This document shows, piece by piece, positions 43,301 through 55,564 of a DNA stretch of 64,000 nucleotides. This stretch comes from Branchiostoma floridae (Eukaryota > Chordata > Leptocardii > Amphioxiformes > Branchiostomatidae), in assembly GCF_000003815.2 (NCBI RefSeq), contig NC_049996.1:5782012-5846011 (forward strand), in the 5' to 3' direction. The notes under the pieces are model-generated. The model was not told where the DNA came from and did not search any database. It saw nothing but the letters and a program-made list of their open reading frames with translations. The position numbers were made by a program, and so were the translations under genes. Each line of letters begins with the position of its first letter. The first letter of the stretch is position 1.

Positions 43301-45230
43301 CTGCTGAAAGACAACTGGAAAACCGGAAAATAAGGACTAACACGGACCTACGGAAAGACCACTTAAAGGCAATATTTACGTACTCGTATAAGGGGTGTAT
43401 AGGTCTGTAAAGAAGGAAAATACGTCAACATTACGCATGGTTTCAGCACGCTTAAATACCGTTTTTCGTGCCGTGCTTCTGGTCATTCCTGTTAACATTA
43501 ATTCCCTTTCCTGTAAGTTCCGCAATACAAGTACATTGAAGCTCGGGTTTTGATTAGGTTCGAACAGTACGGCCAAACATTTTTGTCGACTTTGTTGTTT
43601 GGCTTGCATTTGGAATCGTGGCATGGGACCGTCAACGGGAAATAATTCATTGCTAAACAAAATCATACTAAATATAAATAAATAAAAATAAAGCTAACTA
43701 GAAAGGCCGACATTTGCTTGGGTGCAAATACAGCATATTTCAGCCATACCCATTCCCACGCAACATTGGACTGTTCCAAGTCACCCCTGCGCAAAAGTGC
43801 AATATTTAAACTGTAAGTTATCCCCAAAAGAGAACTAATATTGTGAATTGATTCCAGGTCAAAACAGAGCTTGCCCAATATGAACCGGGCCCATATGGAA
43901 GAATATAATCTTCCACAGGAGCGCCTATGCATAACTGATTGGCTTTTAGAATTGCGGCAGCTCCTATTTTTCCGAGAGTAAAAAAAAACGCATCTTCAAT
44001 TCAGAAGATTTTCATCATGAAATTACATGACGCCATTCAACAATTTCCACTTCGATAACTAGGTCTAAGTACCGTCATAATCTCTTTGTGATGTGGGTAC
44101 ATTTATTATTGCATTGAACTTTTTTTTTAATCAAGTAGGGCTTACGTTTTAATAATCGTCAAGCAGGTGCAAGTGTTGTGTAGTAGGAGTGTGTTGTTGT
44201 TGTTGTTGTTTTTTTCAAGCTAAAAACTTCAATCTTCTTGTTTTGTATGAGCATAAACGGAGACGTCTCGAATTTTTAGAAGAATTTTACCACCCTGTCG
44301 CTTCTTTTCTTTTCTGAAAAATCCCAGGACCAACAAGTTAACTTGATTTGGCTTTATCTATATATTTCATTTTCCTTCGAATTCTTTGTTAAGTATATGC
44401 CCTGCATACCACTGTTAAATTGTTTTACTTTGTATGCAATCAGCCATCGGACGTAATCTTGTCTGAGTGTTGTAATTTCCTGCTCGTAGCGTGCGAGACC
44501 TAGAGGATAGGAGTTTCTACCTTGTTCGGGGGTTTCTTTTCGGAGGTCAGTGGTGATACTCTGGTACTAAGAGTTTTTTATTGGGCTCAAACTCTGGCAG
44601 TTTAAAGTTACTTACAATTTGAATGTACAAAGTTTACGTCAAAAAAGAACAACAACAACACTAACGTTAGAAGTACCTACATTTGTTTGGGGAAAAATAC
44701 ATGCATTCTCGCCACTGTCAAACTTACGTATCAAAACTAAACGCAAACTGTCCAATTTTCCCGCGTTTTCTGCCAAGTAACATTTTCTCGATTGTCTCAA
44801 CTAACCCCCAAAGTCAAATCTGCCAAAAATGATTGATAGTGCCATGCGGAATGTTGGTAAATTCATCGACACAGACTTGTATTCTGACGTTCAATGCACG
44901 CGTACCGTCCGCTACCGCTCAAATGACCCTGTCTGAGCTCAAAATCTTCGCAAACTACAATTTCAAACCGGGCACAGGGTAACATATAGCCACTGTAAGG
45001 CTGTAATATGCATCTGTTTGTGTATAAACGGGATTGCAAGGCCCCGCTTATGAATATTAACTAGCATTGGCCTTTCTCGTCGCTGATTGGCTGGCGCCCA
45101 TAAAGTAATTAACTCTCGCTCTCCCCAGACCGATGGCACCTGGCACCTGTGGGCTCTGGGGTCACGGGAGTTCACAGGAGAAGGCCGAAAGAAAACCAAT
45201 TTCCCCTCAGAAAAGTGCAGAAATTAATAA
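43301..45230. other. No gene seen
   Basis: AT-rich sequence with a (ttg)n run at about 44190 and a (caa)n run near 44650. Open frames are short and featureless. Confidence 0.4.
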
Positions 45231-45234
45231 TTTG

Positions 45235-45605
45235 AAATTGGTTCATGCCAAAAATTTTACTTGGATCATTTTACCAACTATCTAATGCCTATCTACACCA
45301 AATTTAAGGTTATTCCATTGTAATTCAATGGTACAGGGGGTCAAAATATACCGTTGTGGTCAAAACGTGACCTTTAAACTTCAATAAAATCATTTTAGAG
45401 GCAGATATGAAAAAAATGAAAAAAATGCACCTCGGTATTGACCCACTCTACTCTTGTGCCAAATTTCAGGTCATTCGGTCCCGGAACGACGGAGATGATT
45501 CGATTTGAAGATTTGACAGGAGAAAGAAAGAAAGAAAGAAAGAAACATTACGAATACAATATATTTCACCATACCATATATGGTATGGCTGAAATATAAT
45601 TAAGG
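45235..45605. repeat. Dispersed repeat ending in (gaaa)n and a 'catatatggtatggctgaaa' tail
   Basis: The block gccaaatttcaggtcattcg, cggaacgacggagatgattc, the gaaagaaagaaa run and the palindromic ataccatatatggtat are a familiar repeat arrangement in marine invertebrate genomes. It lies directly past the 3' end of the next gene. Confidence 0.55.
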
Positions 45606-45649
45606 CAATTTTTGTTAGTTTTGTTCATTTTTACGCAATAATCTGTTTA

Positions 45650-48600
45650 TCAAATGTCCATCGCACGCATATATTGTCCCTCTTCCTGCTTGTTTGGCAC
45701 AGCCGTGTCGACTGACGCGTCAACCATATCGCACAGCCCGGAGCCGGTCCAGTCGTACGGCTCGATCCACAGGTAGTTCTGGTACCTGGCCACCATGTGG
45801 TCGGGACATGTGGAGGTGGACTGTAACGGGGAGCCGGGGTGCTCCAGAACGCCAACTCTGCGGTACGGCGTCAGGTAGTGATCCATCGGTTCGCTTCTCC
45901 CCGTGGCGCCGAAGCGGAGCGGGTAGCTAAGTTGGCGCGGCGAGCCCGGGCTGGTCGGGGGAGGACTGTCCTGGACGTGCTCCAGCCCCGGGGGACGGGG
46001 ACGGTATAACGGAGGAAGAGGCGGCGGTCTGCTCAGGCTCTTCAACGGCTTGCAGGAGTGCCACAGCCCGTCGTCTGAGCGGCTCAGGGACAGGTTTGGG
46101 GTGACGCTGAAGTTCCAAGGCGTCTCGTAGCCGTCGACGCCGTCGTCTTTCTTCACGTTGTACGACGCGTTGGAAATGTCGACAGGCTCACACGTATTGT
46201 ACATTGACGCGAGGTTCCCCTGAGGCTTGAAGCGTTTGCCTGTACTGGTATCTGCCCCTGTGCGCGTACGCTTCTTAGGCATTTTGTCATCAAGACGATT
46301 CGGCTGGCTGGTTTGCAGGGGGTTCGAGGAGCTACTTCCACTGCTTTCTCCCGTTTTGCCAGTACTGGTACCTGAGCTGCTCTGACCTCGCGTCTTGGGA
46401 AAAGCGCTTGTGGAGGATCCTGCTGTTGTTGCCACTGGGCTGTTCACATGCACATGGCCATGGGGACTTGGGTCATCCTTGCTTTCAGTTCCAACTAATA
46501 GTCGTATGGCGTCTTCTAGAGGAATCCTGTCTGGCAACACTGCCGGCAAAGCTAGTGTCGCTGGTGCCGTGATTGTGTTGTTGTTGCTATCTGGTGATGG
46601 CGTCATTAGTGGTACAGCCATCGCCGTTCTAGTGCTGGAGCGGCCCTGCATCGGCATCGATACTGTCGCTGGGCCCAAGTTGTCGGTTTTTCCGGATTTC
46701 ACTGCAACAGGTGGTTTCCTTGGTCTGCCTTTTCGACCTGCCTGGTTGTTGTTGCTCTTCTTCTTCTTCTTCTAAAAAAGAGGCACCGAAAGTTAAGTTA
46801 ATGACGAAGTCACGTGGAAGTCCTCTTTAGAATTTTGAGGACAGTGCGGACATTGTAGCATTGCAATCAATGTTGGCACCAATTTAGTACGTACATAGAT
46901 ATGCTAATTTGACCGATTAAATGGCTGACTAGAAGAAAAAGTACAGGTTCCTGAATAACGAAAAAAACTGACCTGAAGAACTAAACGTGCTGTGAGCGTG
47001 GACGTCATAGGGGTGGACAGTGACATCTGCTGTCGTGTGTCGCTGGACTGCTGACATACAATAGCTTCACGGCCCGTATTGGAGTGGCCCTGTATCGGCA
47101 TCGCTGCTGTCGCTGACCTCGCTGCAATGGGTGGTTCCCCTGATGGCGGTCTGTCACTGCGTCCCGCCTGCAGCTGGTTGTTCTTTTTCTGAAAAAACGA
47201 GGCCCCAAAAGTTACGTTCATGACAATACCTATGATGATAAGACCTATTTCATATATGTCTTGTTTAGGTGTTTTTAGGATATTACGGATATTGTAGTAT
47301 TACAAACAATTTTGGCACCCCGTAAGTGCATGTACTAAAGTGACCGATTGAATGGCTGACTAGAAGACAAAAATACAATCAACTGAATGGTGGCTGTGCT
47401 ATAACGAAAAAAAACTGACCTGAAGACCCAGTGTAGTGAATGGTGACGTCATAGACCTGGGCAGTGACGTCTGCTGTTGTACGTTGCCGGACTGCTGACG
47501 TGCGGCTGCTTCACCAAATATACTGGCTCTTTGTTCCCTCATAAACTGTCGGGAAAAGGGGTACCAACTTAAGAGACCTCGTCACATGAAGATCATCACA
47601 CAGGCATGGTCAAAGACGGAAAGTAAGATTACAAGTGTACACTGTGCTGAATATTAACACCACACAGTGAAAGATAATGATCTATCATATGTCATCGGGT
47701 AAAATCTGACCTGTAGAACCTGCTGAGGTGTGGGCAGTGACGACAGAGGTGGCGGATTGGTCGGCCAGGATTTGGGCAGTGACGTCAGGAGTGGCGGATT
47801 GGACAGCCGAGGTGTGGGCAGTGACGTCAGGAGTGGCGGGTTAGACAGCCGAGGTGTGGGCAATGACGTCAGGAGTGGCGGGTTAGACAGCCGAGGTGTG
47901 GGCAGTGACGTCAGGAGTGGCGGATTGGACAGCCGAGGTGTGGGCAGTGACGTCAGGAGTGGCGGATGGGACAGCCGAGGTGTGGGCAATGACGTCAGGA
48001 GTGGCGGATTGGACAGCCGAGGTGTGGGCAGTGACGTCAGGAGTGGCGGGTTGGACAGCCGAGGTGTGGGCAATGACGTCAGGAGTGGCGGGTTAGACAG
48101 CCGAGGTGTGGGCAGTGACGTCAGGAGTGGCGGATTGGACAGCCGAGGTGTGGGCAGTGACGTCAGGAGTGGCGGATTGGATAGCCGAGGTGCAGGGACT
48201 GCCGCCAACCTCTGCTCGTGTGAAGAAGGAATTTCAGCGTCGGCATTTCGGATGGAGCGAATTCCCTGTGAGAAAAAGTTAATTTCCGTGTAAAAGAGAA
48301 TGCCATCTGCACAAAATAGAGGAAATCGGAGTTCTTTTCCACATGAAATTTGTACGAGTATAGGGGTCGATGCCGATCTACGTGAAGCAACAAGCTAGAG
48401 AACATGGTCAGCTTGGTATTGTGAGACAATACCTGTGATAAAGAAATGGTCAACAAGTCAAGTAAATGGTTATCAGTAAAGTACACTGCATACAGTAGTA
48501 TGAAACAACGATGTTCCGTTTGTTATCTGACCTGCTCAATTTCCTTTGCTGTATACACAGCCTGGATGGGCATGGACCTCAGGGGTGTCTGAGTTGAAGT

Positions 48601-51600
48601 TCGGGGTGCGTGCCGTCGTCTGTGGGCGTTTTCATCAGCAGGTACGATGTCACGGAGCCTGTTGTCTCTCGGGTTGTCCGTCCGGACACCATCAGGTACG
48701 ATGTCACGGAGCCTTTTGTCTCTCAGGTTGTCCGTCCGGACACCAGCAGGTACGATGTCACGGAGCCTGTTGTCTCTCGGGTTGTCCGTCCGGACACCAT
48801 CAGGTACGATGTCACGGAGCCTGTTGTCTCTCGGGTTGTCCGTCCGGACACCATCAGGTACGATGTCACGGAGCCTGTTGTCTCTCGGGTTGTCCATCCG
48901 GACACCATCAGGTACGATGTCACGGAGCCTGTTGTCTCTCGGGTTGTCCGTCCGGACACCATCAGGTACGATGTCACGGAGCCTGTTGTCTCTCGGGTTG
49001 TCCGTCCGGACACCATCAGGTACGATGTCACGGAGCCTGTTGTCTCTCGGGTTGTCCGTCCGGACACCATCAGGTACGATATCACGGAGCCTGTTGTCTC
49101 TCGGGTTGTCCGTCCGGACACCAGCAGGTACGATGTCACGGAGCCTGTTGTCTCTCGGGTTGTCCGTCCGGACACCATCAGGTACGATGTCACGGAGCCT
49201 GTTGTCTCTCGGGTTGTCCGTCCGGACACCATCAGGTACGATGTCACGGAGCCTGTTGTCTCTCGGGTTGTCCATCCGGACACCATCAGGTACGATGTCA
49301 CGGAGCCTGTTGTCTCTCGGGTTGTCCGTCCGGACACCATCAGGTACGATGTCACGGAGCCTGTTGTCTCTCGGGTTGTCCGTCCGGACACCATGTGGCA
49401 CGTTTTGGGGTGGTGCAGTGACAGCCGTCGCCGCTAGGAGACGTTGTACATTACCACCGCTCTGTGACATCTGTTGGACAAGGATGTTTCCAAACGGACA
49501 TGAGGTAAAGAAACACTTAAAATCACTTCTATATCGACATATTTAATCACCGATATCAAGTCTCAAGATACTTTTGTATCAATATGGTGGACACCTTACT
49601 TACATGTACTTGTAAAATTAAGTTTCAAGTTGATACTTTTCTTGATCTCGTGACATCACGCCCATAACATGTAACATAATATCCCATAGCTATACAGAGC
49701 TAATCCCCGCACAACGTGTTGGAACTTGCCGTCTTTTTCTGATATATTTGACGTGACAATCTTCATCAACAAATGATAACTGCTGATACATAGTTTTTCC
49801 TTACTCACCTGTGAATCGTTACTTGGTTGGATGAGCTGTTGTTGGACAGGGTACAGCTGGGCCGGTGGTCTGCTATCCGTCTCCTGGTCGCTAGGAGGCA
49901 TCCCTGACTGACCCAGGTTGTGCCGGAGACGTCCGTCCGGACGTTTTGAGGATTCCGATCTGACCGACTTCTCCTGCAACTCCGCTGCCACTGGAGGCCG
50001 GCTGCTGCGGCTGGCTCCATCACCTCCAATCTTCGCGGCCAGCGCCGCCGCCTTTTTGCGGAAGAGCTTCCGGAGCTTTTGGTCTCTTCTGATCTTCTCC
50101 TCCTCTCTTTTGAGGAACTCGACGAGGGTCTTCCCAATGCTTGATCTCGATGACGTCGACTTCTGCGTGATGACGTCACGTCCGTGACGCACGCCTGCGC
50201 TCTTGCCGTCTGTGCTGACAGCAGGTGTTTCTTCCTGGGTTGGTGCAGCGGCACTCACATCAGCTGAGCCGCAACAGCGTGTTGCTGAACTGTGTGATAG
50301 CTCGGGTTGTGGTGAGGTAGGGTGGCTTGTGGTGGCGGTCGTCTTCTTCTCTGTAATGAGAGGGCATAGGGCCTCTTTACGGGCGCGTATCTGTGACGAG
50401 ACTTCCGCTAGCTCATGCTGGCTCATCCGCCGCCGTGCTTTGATCACTCGGCGATCGGAAGTTGGACTCTTCTCTGTCTCATCCGGGACCTTGGTGCCGG
50501 TTTGCACTGTAGGTGCACTAGAGGTCACGTTTCTGCTATCCCCACTCCTGCTCCTGTTCATGTACTCTGTGTACGAAATCCGACGTTTGTTGCCTTTGCC
50601 ATCTTGACGACGGGACTCGTCCGAGTCCTCAAAGGTAGAGCAAGGGCGCTTTATACTACCTGTGTCGTCATGGCAAACGTTGGGTTTAGTTGATTGGTTT
50701 CTGTGTACGACTGCATACTCTTTACTTGCTCCAGCTGCCTCCTTGGCTTTGTATTGAGGAGGCGGTGCGACACGGCGGAGTGTCAGCGCGATAGGAGGAG
50801 GAGACAGCCGCCTCTTCTCCTCTCCGGATGGGACAGCGGTTGGAGTGGGGGACGCGATCCGTGAAGACTTCTCCTGATCTGAGCCGTGCCTCTCCTGTCG
50901 CGGCCTGCTCCGGCTGGAGCTTCTGTCGTCTTCACACTCCTCGTCTTCGGACAGCCATGAGGTGTTGTATGGCTGCCTCCGTCTGTCTCTGCGCTTTGTT
51001 GTACTCATGCGCTTTGATACAGCGGTCTGAAAGGGTAACACCCAACAATATATATGTCTGTTATTATCAGTATATCATGTTGTACCAAGCAAAGAACTCC
51101 TATTTTGTCACTGTTGTTAAACGACCATCCAAAAACAGGTGAATATGCCAGCCTTTCTTATTCACTTGCTTATGAACACAAGTACTCGCCAAATATATCC
51201 ACACACAACGAAACGGACCCGTCCTTGGTGCTGACACAGCTACACAAGGAAATCCTGTAATATGTGGTCACTATTATTTCAGCTAGGGCAGTATCATTTC
51301 GGTACATATTATTCAGCTGGTATTGTATGTCGATACGACAAATTAGAAAATGGGGATAAAAAGACTGTCGAAACAGCACCTCCCTCCTGTTTGTAAGCAG
51401 TCTATCCGTTAAACACTACATGTATATATCAGCAAAGGATCACAAAGTGTGTTGGTGAGGGTAGGTTGAAGGTTCAAGTGTACGAAGTTACCTTGTACGT
51501 AGTGTACGGTGTGTCTGATGGGCACGACTTCAGCTGTCCTGAACCGTGCCTGTCCTGTCCCTGTCTGTCCCGGCTGGGGCTCCGATCGTCGTCCGTGAAC

Positions 51601-52635
51601 TCTCCGTCACCGGCCCTCCATGACGATTCGTAAGGCCTTTTCCTTCTTTCCTTGCGGTTTTGTGCCCCTTTATGTTTCGACACAACCGCCTGGAAGGGCA
51701 ATATTGAACAATGATACACAGTCGTATCATGAACCTAGATCCCAGAAAAGTCACTCGGTATAATTATAAATTGCAAAAGAAAAAGATAAAGACGATGTTC
51801 AAAACTGAGTAAAACAACATCCTATTTCACTTCCTTCAAGGAAGATCGGGAAACATATATAAACTTTTAAATAACGGCTAAAACCACATTCCGCCATAGT
51901 GAGGACACGTTAAAACTGAGTTACCGTACCTTGTCGTAAGGCCGGGCTCCGAGAGTAAGGGTCTCCTCCTCTACACACTGTGGCAGCGGGAGGGTCATTC
52001 CGGGGGGAAGCAGGAAACCTAAACGTGGACGAAAGGAACTTTGTTGTTGTTGACAAGAATTGATCGTAGAAGACACACCATCAGGAAATAGTAATGACAC
52101 AAGTAATGTGAGATAGTTTGCATCAACACAAGTGATACATCTAGCTAAATAGACAAAACAAATTTGTTCAATGTCCGAGTCATATGGTGAGAATTAAACC
52201 TTGACTCGTACCAACTATCAATGCACCTTTTTTTTCAACGTTATCTAAGCTTATCGACGGGGGCTCTTAGATGTGAACAGAACTGACGATAGGTTAGTAC
52301 TTAGTAGGTATGTGGAAATAGACGATTGTTCACTGAAGATGTTCTTCACTTTGAGTGTTAAAAACTAGAGCAAAAATACAATCTAACTTGAAAGTACTGA
52401 CCTAGTGCTTTACATATATGATTAAACTAAATCATACAGATGCAGGGATAGGCAACTATGTACGTTAACAAACAAAATGTACAAGTCAGTTTGACGTAAA
52501 AAGTTGTTGATGCTCACCAAACTGCTCCCTTCTAGACTCTCGCTCTTCTCTGTGGAGAGCGTGTCTCTGCGCCGACTTAGCGGCTCCCTGTGTCCCGGTG
52601 ACACCGAATCTCTTTTCTTTACCTGGCTTTGGCAT
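45650..52635 (-). CDS. Nine-exon gene for a 1526-aa basic, probably disordered repeat protein; function unknown
   Basis: Exons: 52635-52518, 52018-51930, 51689-51492, 51026-49809, 49470-48532, 48265-47711, 47545-47420, 47188-46973, 46771-45650. All junctions are GT-AG; intron 1 is phase 1 and the rest phase 0, and the sum (4581 nt) is a multiple of three with one stop. Start: MPKPGKEKRFGVTG; exon 1 joins exon 2 (FLLPPGMTLPLPQCVEE) exactly in frame. Residues 70-135 and the start of exon 4 are duplicates rich in Arg, Ser and Asp. 430-480 holds a helical basic stretch (FLKREEEKIRRDQKLRK). Exon 5 has 14 copies of an 18-residue unit and exon 6 has 10 copies of a 14-residue unit. Exon 9 begins K-rich with an AT-hook-like GRKGRPRKPP. 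A nuclear, DNA- or RNA-associated role is possible from composition alone. I do not recognise the family. Transcripts would settle start and exon use. Confidence 0.78.
46973..47545 (-). CDS. Exons 7-8: related short exons
   Basis: Exon 47545-47420 (42 codons) and exon 47188-46973 (72 codons) are both phase 0-0 and end alike (QQTSLPRSMTSPF...LGLQ and QQMSLSTPMTSTL...LVLQ). The donor sequences cag|gtcagttttttt are also the same. Exon 8 in turn resembles the start of exon 9 (KKNNQ-QAGR ... MPIQGHSNT against KSNNNQAGR ... MPMQGRSST). Serial exon duplication is the simplest cause. Confidence 0.72.
47711..48265 (-). CDS. Exon 6: 14-residue proline-rich coding minisatellite
   Basis: A phase 0-0 exon of 185 codons with 10 tandem units of PTPRLSNPPLLTSL (42 bp each) and a degenerate final unit, preceded by GIRSIRNADAEIPSSHEQ. 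Each unit has PxxP-type spacing and possible proline-directed phosphorylation sites. The DNA unit includes the palindrome TGACGTCA. Confidence 0.8.
48532..49470 (-). CDS. Exon 5: 18-residue coding minisatellite
   Basis: A phase 0-0 exon of 313 codons containing 14 tandem units of VRTDNPRDNRLRDIVPDG (54 bp each, about 48640-49395). Differences are confined to T/M, D/A and one NLRDK unit. Flanks are MSQSGGNVQRLLA and MPIQAVYTAKEIEQ. The near identity of units implies recent expansion or ongoing homogenisation. The unit is charged and hydrophilic with no aromatic residues. Confidence 0.8.
51492..51689 (-). CDS. Exon 3, a duplicate of the start of exon 4
   Basis: AVVSKHKGAQNRKERRKRPY ... ESSWRAGDGEFTDDDRSPSR aligns along its length with the first 65 codons of exon 4 (AVSKRMSTTKRRDRRRQPY ... 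TSWLSEDEECEDDRSSSR). Both follow a similar acceptor (tgcccttccag, taccctttcag). A pair of tandemly duplicated exons or a shared domain repeat. Confidence 0.75.
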
Positions 52636-52879
52636 TATAAATGCCAAATAATCTGTTACACGCGCGAAAATAATTTCTTTAACGGCACGGGTGAAACACA
52701 CGTGCGGTCACGGTGAAAGCAAGAACTGCTCTGTTTACTAGAGCGGTTGTCAGGTTCGACTTCGAGGCATAAAGATGTTCTGGAACGGTGCATTGTTGGG
52801 TGGGGGCGTTCTTTCATCCTTACCTGAGATAACCCCAAACTAGGTACCGTTCGGGAACAAGAGACACTGTGTACAAAAT

Positions 52880-54115
52880 AAACAAGTGACCGTAGGTAAC
52901 ATACTCTGTGACCTAGTTATGGTTTATGTCGGTTGTGATGTTTTCTGTGGTGTCTGGCTCGGTGTTTATATCGCATACAGAACACATCACATCAGCTTAT
53001 ACCAAAAACTTACTTAAAAGCTAACATATCTATCACTGCCAAATTTAAAATAGTCCTGTACGCATTAACAGCGGGAATCAGCGTCTCAATCGAACGACAA
53101 CAAATGAAAACAACAACGCACACCATTTTAAAAAGTGGGTCAATCACAGCTGTGGACAGCTGCCCACACGAGCCCACATCTGCTTGGAGATAAATAATTG
53201 CCAAATCCCATCGTCTATAGGCCAGCTGTTCTACAATACCAGGGAAATAGGGGTGACATCTCAAATTATTACATCGATAATGAAAACAGCTACCGCGAAA
53301 AAAAATTGATCCCAAGGATCAAACACGTTCTAACCATAAAATGTATATGACTATCAACCGCGCAAAATGTTAACAGTATGCTATGTCAGACCAACCTCAA
53401 TATTGGAAACGCAAAGCTCGAACGAGATGGCATATTCCGACGAGGACAACATCTGCTTGACGGTATCAAATTACTACAAGGCTTAAGGCGCAATCATAAG
53501 GAAGACCTGAACCACTATACCGGACTNNNNNNNNNNNNNNNNNNNNNNNNNNNNNNNNNNNNNNNNNNNNNNNNNNNNNNNNNNNNNNNNNNNNNNNNNN
53601 NNNNNNNNNNNNNNNNNNNNNNNNNNTATCAGCGGGAGTCATGGTGACAATGGAAGGACAGCAGTTGAACATAATGTCGCTCCCCATTTCAAAAAGTGGG
53701 TAACTCACACATGTGGACAGCGGTCCGAAAGACGCCCACATCTGGTTCGAGTTAAGTAGATTACAAAGAGGTTGTGAAACGAAGAAGACTGTTCGATTGA
53801 TGTACCAACCTGATGAAACTATTTACGGTATTACATCCATAATAAAAACAGCTACAGCGAAAAAAAAATAACGTACATCATTTCCCAACGGAGTACAGAC
53901 GACATGACAATCCACATGCGATTTCGGCATACGGAACATAGAGAAATAGGTGCGAACACTCAACGCACAAAGTGATTACAATACTCTGTTACTGGAGGTT
54001 ACCCTCTGGACAGTGTCACAGAGTAACAAGTGATCGTAGGTAACATAGTCTGTGCCGTCGGTCTGGTATATGTTGGTTGTTTTGTCTTCTTTGGTATGTG
54101 ACGTTGTGCTTATAT
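52880..54115. repeat. Direct duplication around the assembly gap
   Basis: Two blocks occur twice in the same orientation. One is 'cgtaggtaacata ... tggttgt...' at about 52890-52985 and about 54030-54120. The other is 'cagcgggaatca ... aaaaagtgggt ... cccacatctg ... acagctaccgcgaaaaaaaa' at about 53068-53305 and 53629-53865. The order of blocks relative to the gap suggests a tandem unit that the assembler could not close. Confidence 0.65.
53527..53626. other. Assembly gap (100 N)
   Basis: Exactly 100 undetermined bases, a conventional gap size rather than a measured one. Open frames that cross it are not real. Confidence 0.99.
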
Positions 54116-54234
54116 CCTATAATGATTCTTTTCATGGTGTAAAATATATCGTTTTATTTAAAGTTGCTTAATATGTCTGTGTCATGTGATTCTTAATGTT
54201 AAAAACCTGGTATGGATGGATTGTGAGGTATGGA

Positions 54235-54400
54235 TTGTGACTCGGATAACATGTGGTCAACATACCAAATATCATGGCAATCCATTCAGAGGTTCTTGAG
54301 TTATACTGACCACAAATATCCGGAAACACAAACACAAACACACAAACACAAACAGACACACACACAGACACTTTTTCATGGAGATAACTACTTTACCTTT
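54235..54400. repeat. Dispersed repeat tail
   Basis: Ccaaatatcatggcaatcca, gaggttcttgagttatactg and a (cacaaa)n tail match the copy at about 25.87-25.96 kb. Confidence 0.6.
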
Positions 54401-55560
54401 ATATACAGATAGCGTGTAAGATTCAACGGAGTGTGCCCGATTTCTGTAACTAATCATATCAATTGTTTTCTATGCAACATTACATGAGTTGATTGTCATC
54501 TAGGCTTTAACCTGAAGTGCGATACCTATCAATTCATATATTCTATTAGATTGAAAGTGTTGTTCTTTGGTAGGTCGGATTTGTTTATACAGTATATCAA
54601 CACCGCATTCCGACACATGTTGGATCTGCATTATACTCACTCCATGTTTGTCGAAAAAAAATCTATTCAAACTTTTACAAAGATAATTAGGTTATGGAAA
54701 ACTTCAATATTTGTATAGTTCACTTTCCCACAGTGTAATTTTTTGTTTATATCGGTATTATGGAGATTGTCTGTCTGGCTTGGTTTTTGTCGAATATTGA
54801 GGGACGGAAGTTCGACCCTCCAGCTGAATACTAATGAACTCAGCAAACAAGTGGGTAATACCGACCATTAAAGGCAAGTAAGCAAGGTGAAAATCAAGAT
54901 CTACTGGATTTCCACAAGCACCCCTCCCCCAATACACATTTCATTGTTTCAAACCAGATGTGCATATTAGCCCTTATTGTTATGTTTACTAGGTTGTTAA
55001 GCTTTATCCTATACCTCTATTTTGTACTTTGTGTAATAGTTGTTGCCATACATTGTACCATGTTCAATTGTCGTGCAATAAAGTTCTTCTCTATAAATTT
55101 ATCATTATGTAAGGCTCACACCAAATACAGACATAAGTCACATGACAAATCGATGTAAGGGAGTTGTTTAGACCAAGTAACCAATCACGGGCTTAGTTTC
55201 TGTGATCAGCTTGCGTGACAAGATTCAAATGTTCTCAGTTGCAGCCAGGGGTTGAAATTAGTAGTCACGTAGTTTAGTCCTCACTGTAGTGCATTGTAGT
55301 AATATTAGCCGTATTTCTGCAACTCTCTGTAACCGTAACTTGACATTTGCAAGTCTTGACATGTGTTGACCATTGTATACTGTAGACAATTGTATTTAGC
55401 CTTGTACATTGTAGTGTGGATTGTGAATTTAATGTACAGCAAAGATCAATACACAACGACACAAACCCGGCTTGGCGTCATTTATATATAGTACAGTTAT
55501 AACTGTTAGCTCCTATAAGATAAAGAACCCTACCGCTAGACCAAAAAGTAACAGTTCAAT
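54401..55560. other. No gene seen
   Basis: AT-rich sequence without paired splice signals or recognisable protein. Confidence 0.4.
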
Positions 55561-55564
55561 CATT

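Noticed and set aside
47730-48293. Plus-strand frame of 187 codons rich in GGLDSRGVGSDVRS units
   Set aside because: It is the complement of the 42-bp coding minisatellite; the minus frame joins flanking exons in phase, this one does not.
48546-49546. Three long plus-strand frames (275-299 codons) opposite exon 5
   Set aside because: They exist only because a 54-bp repeat has no stops in those frames. No start context, splice sites or plus-strand neighbours support them.
49918-51142. Plus-strand frames opposite exon 4
   Set aside because: Shadows of the GC-rich coding exon; the minus frame has matching splice sites on both sides.
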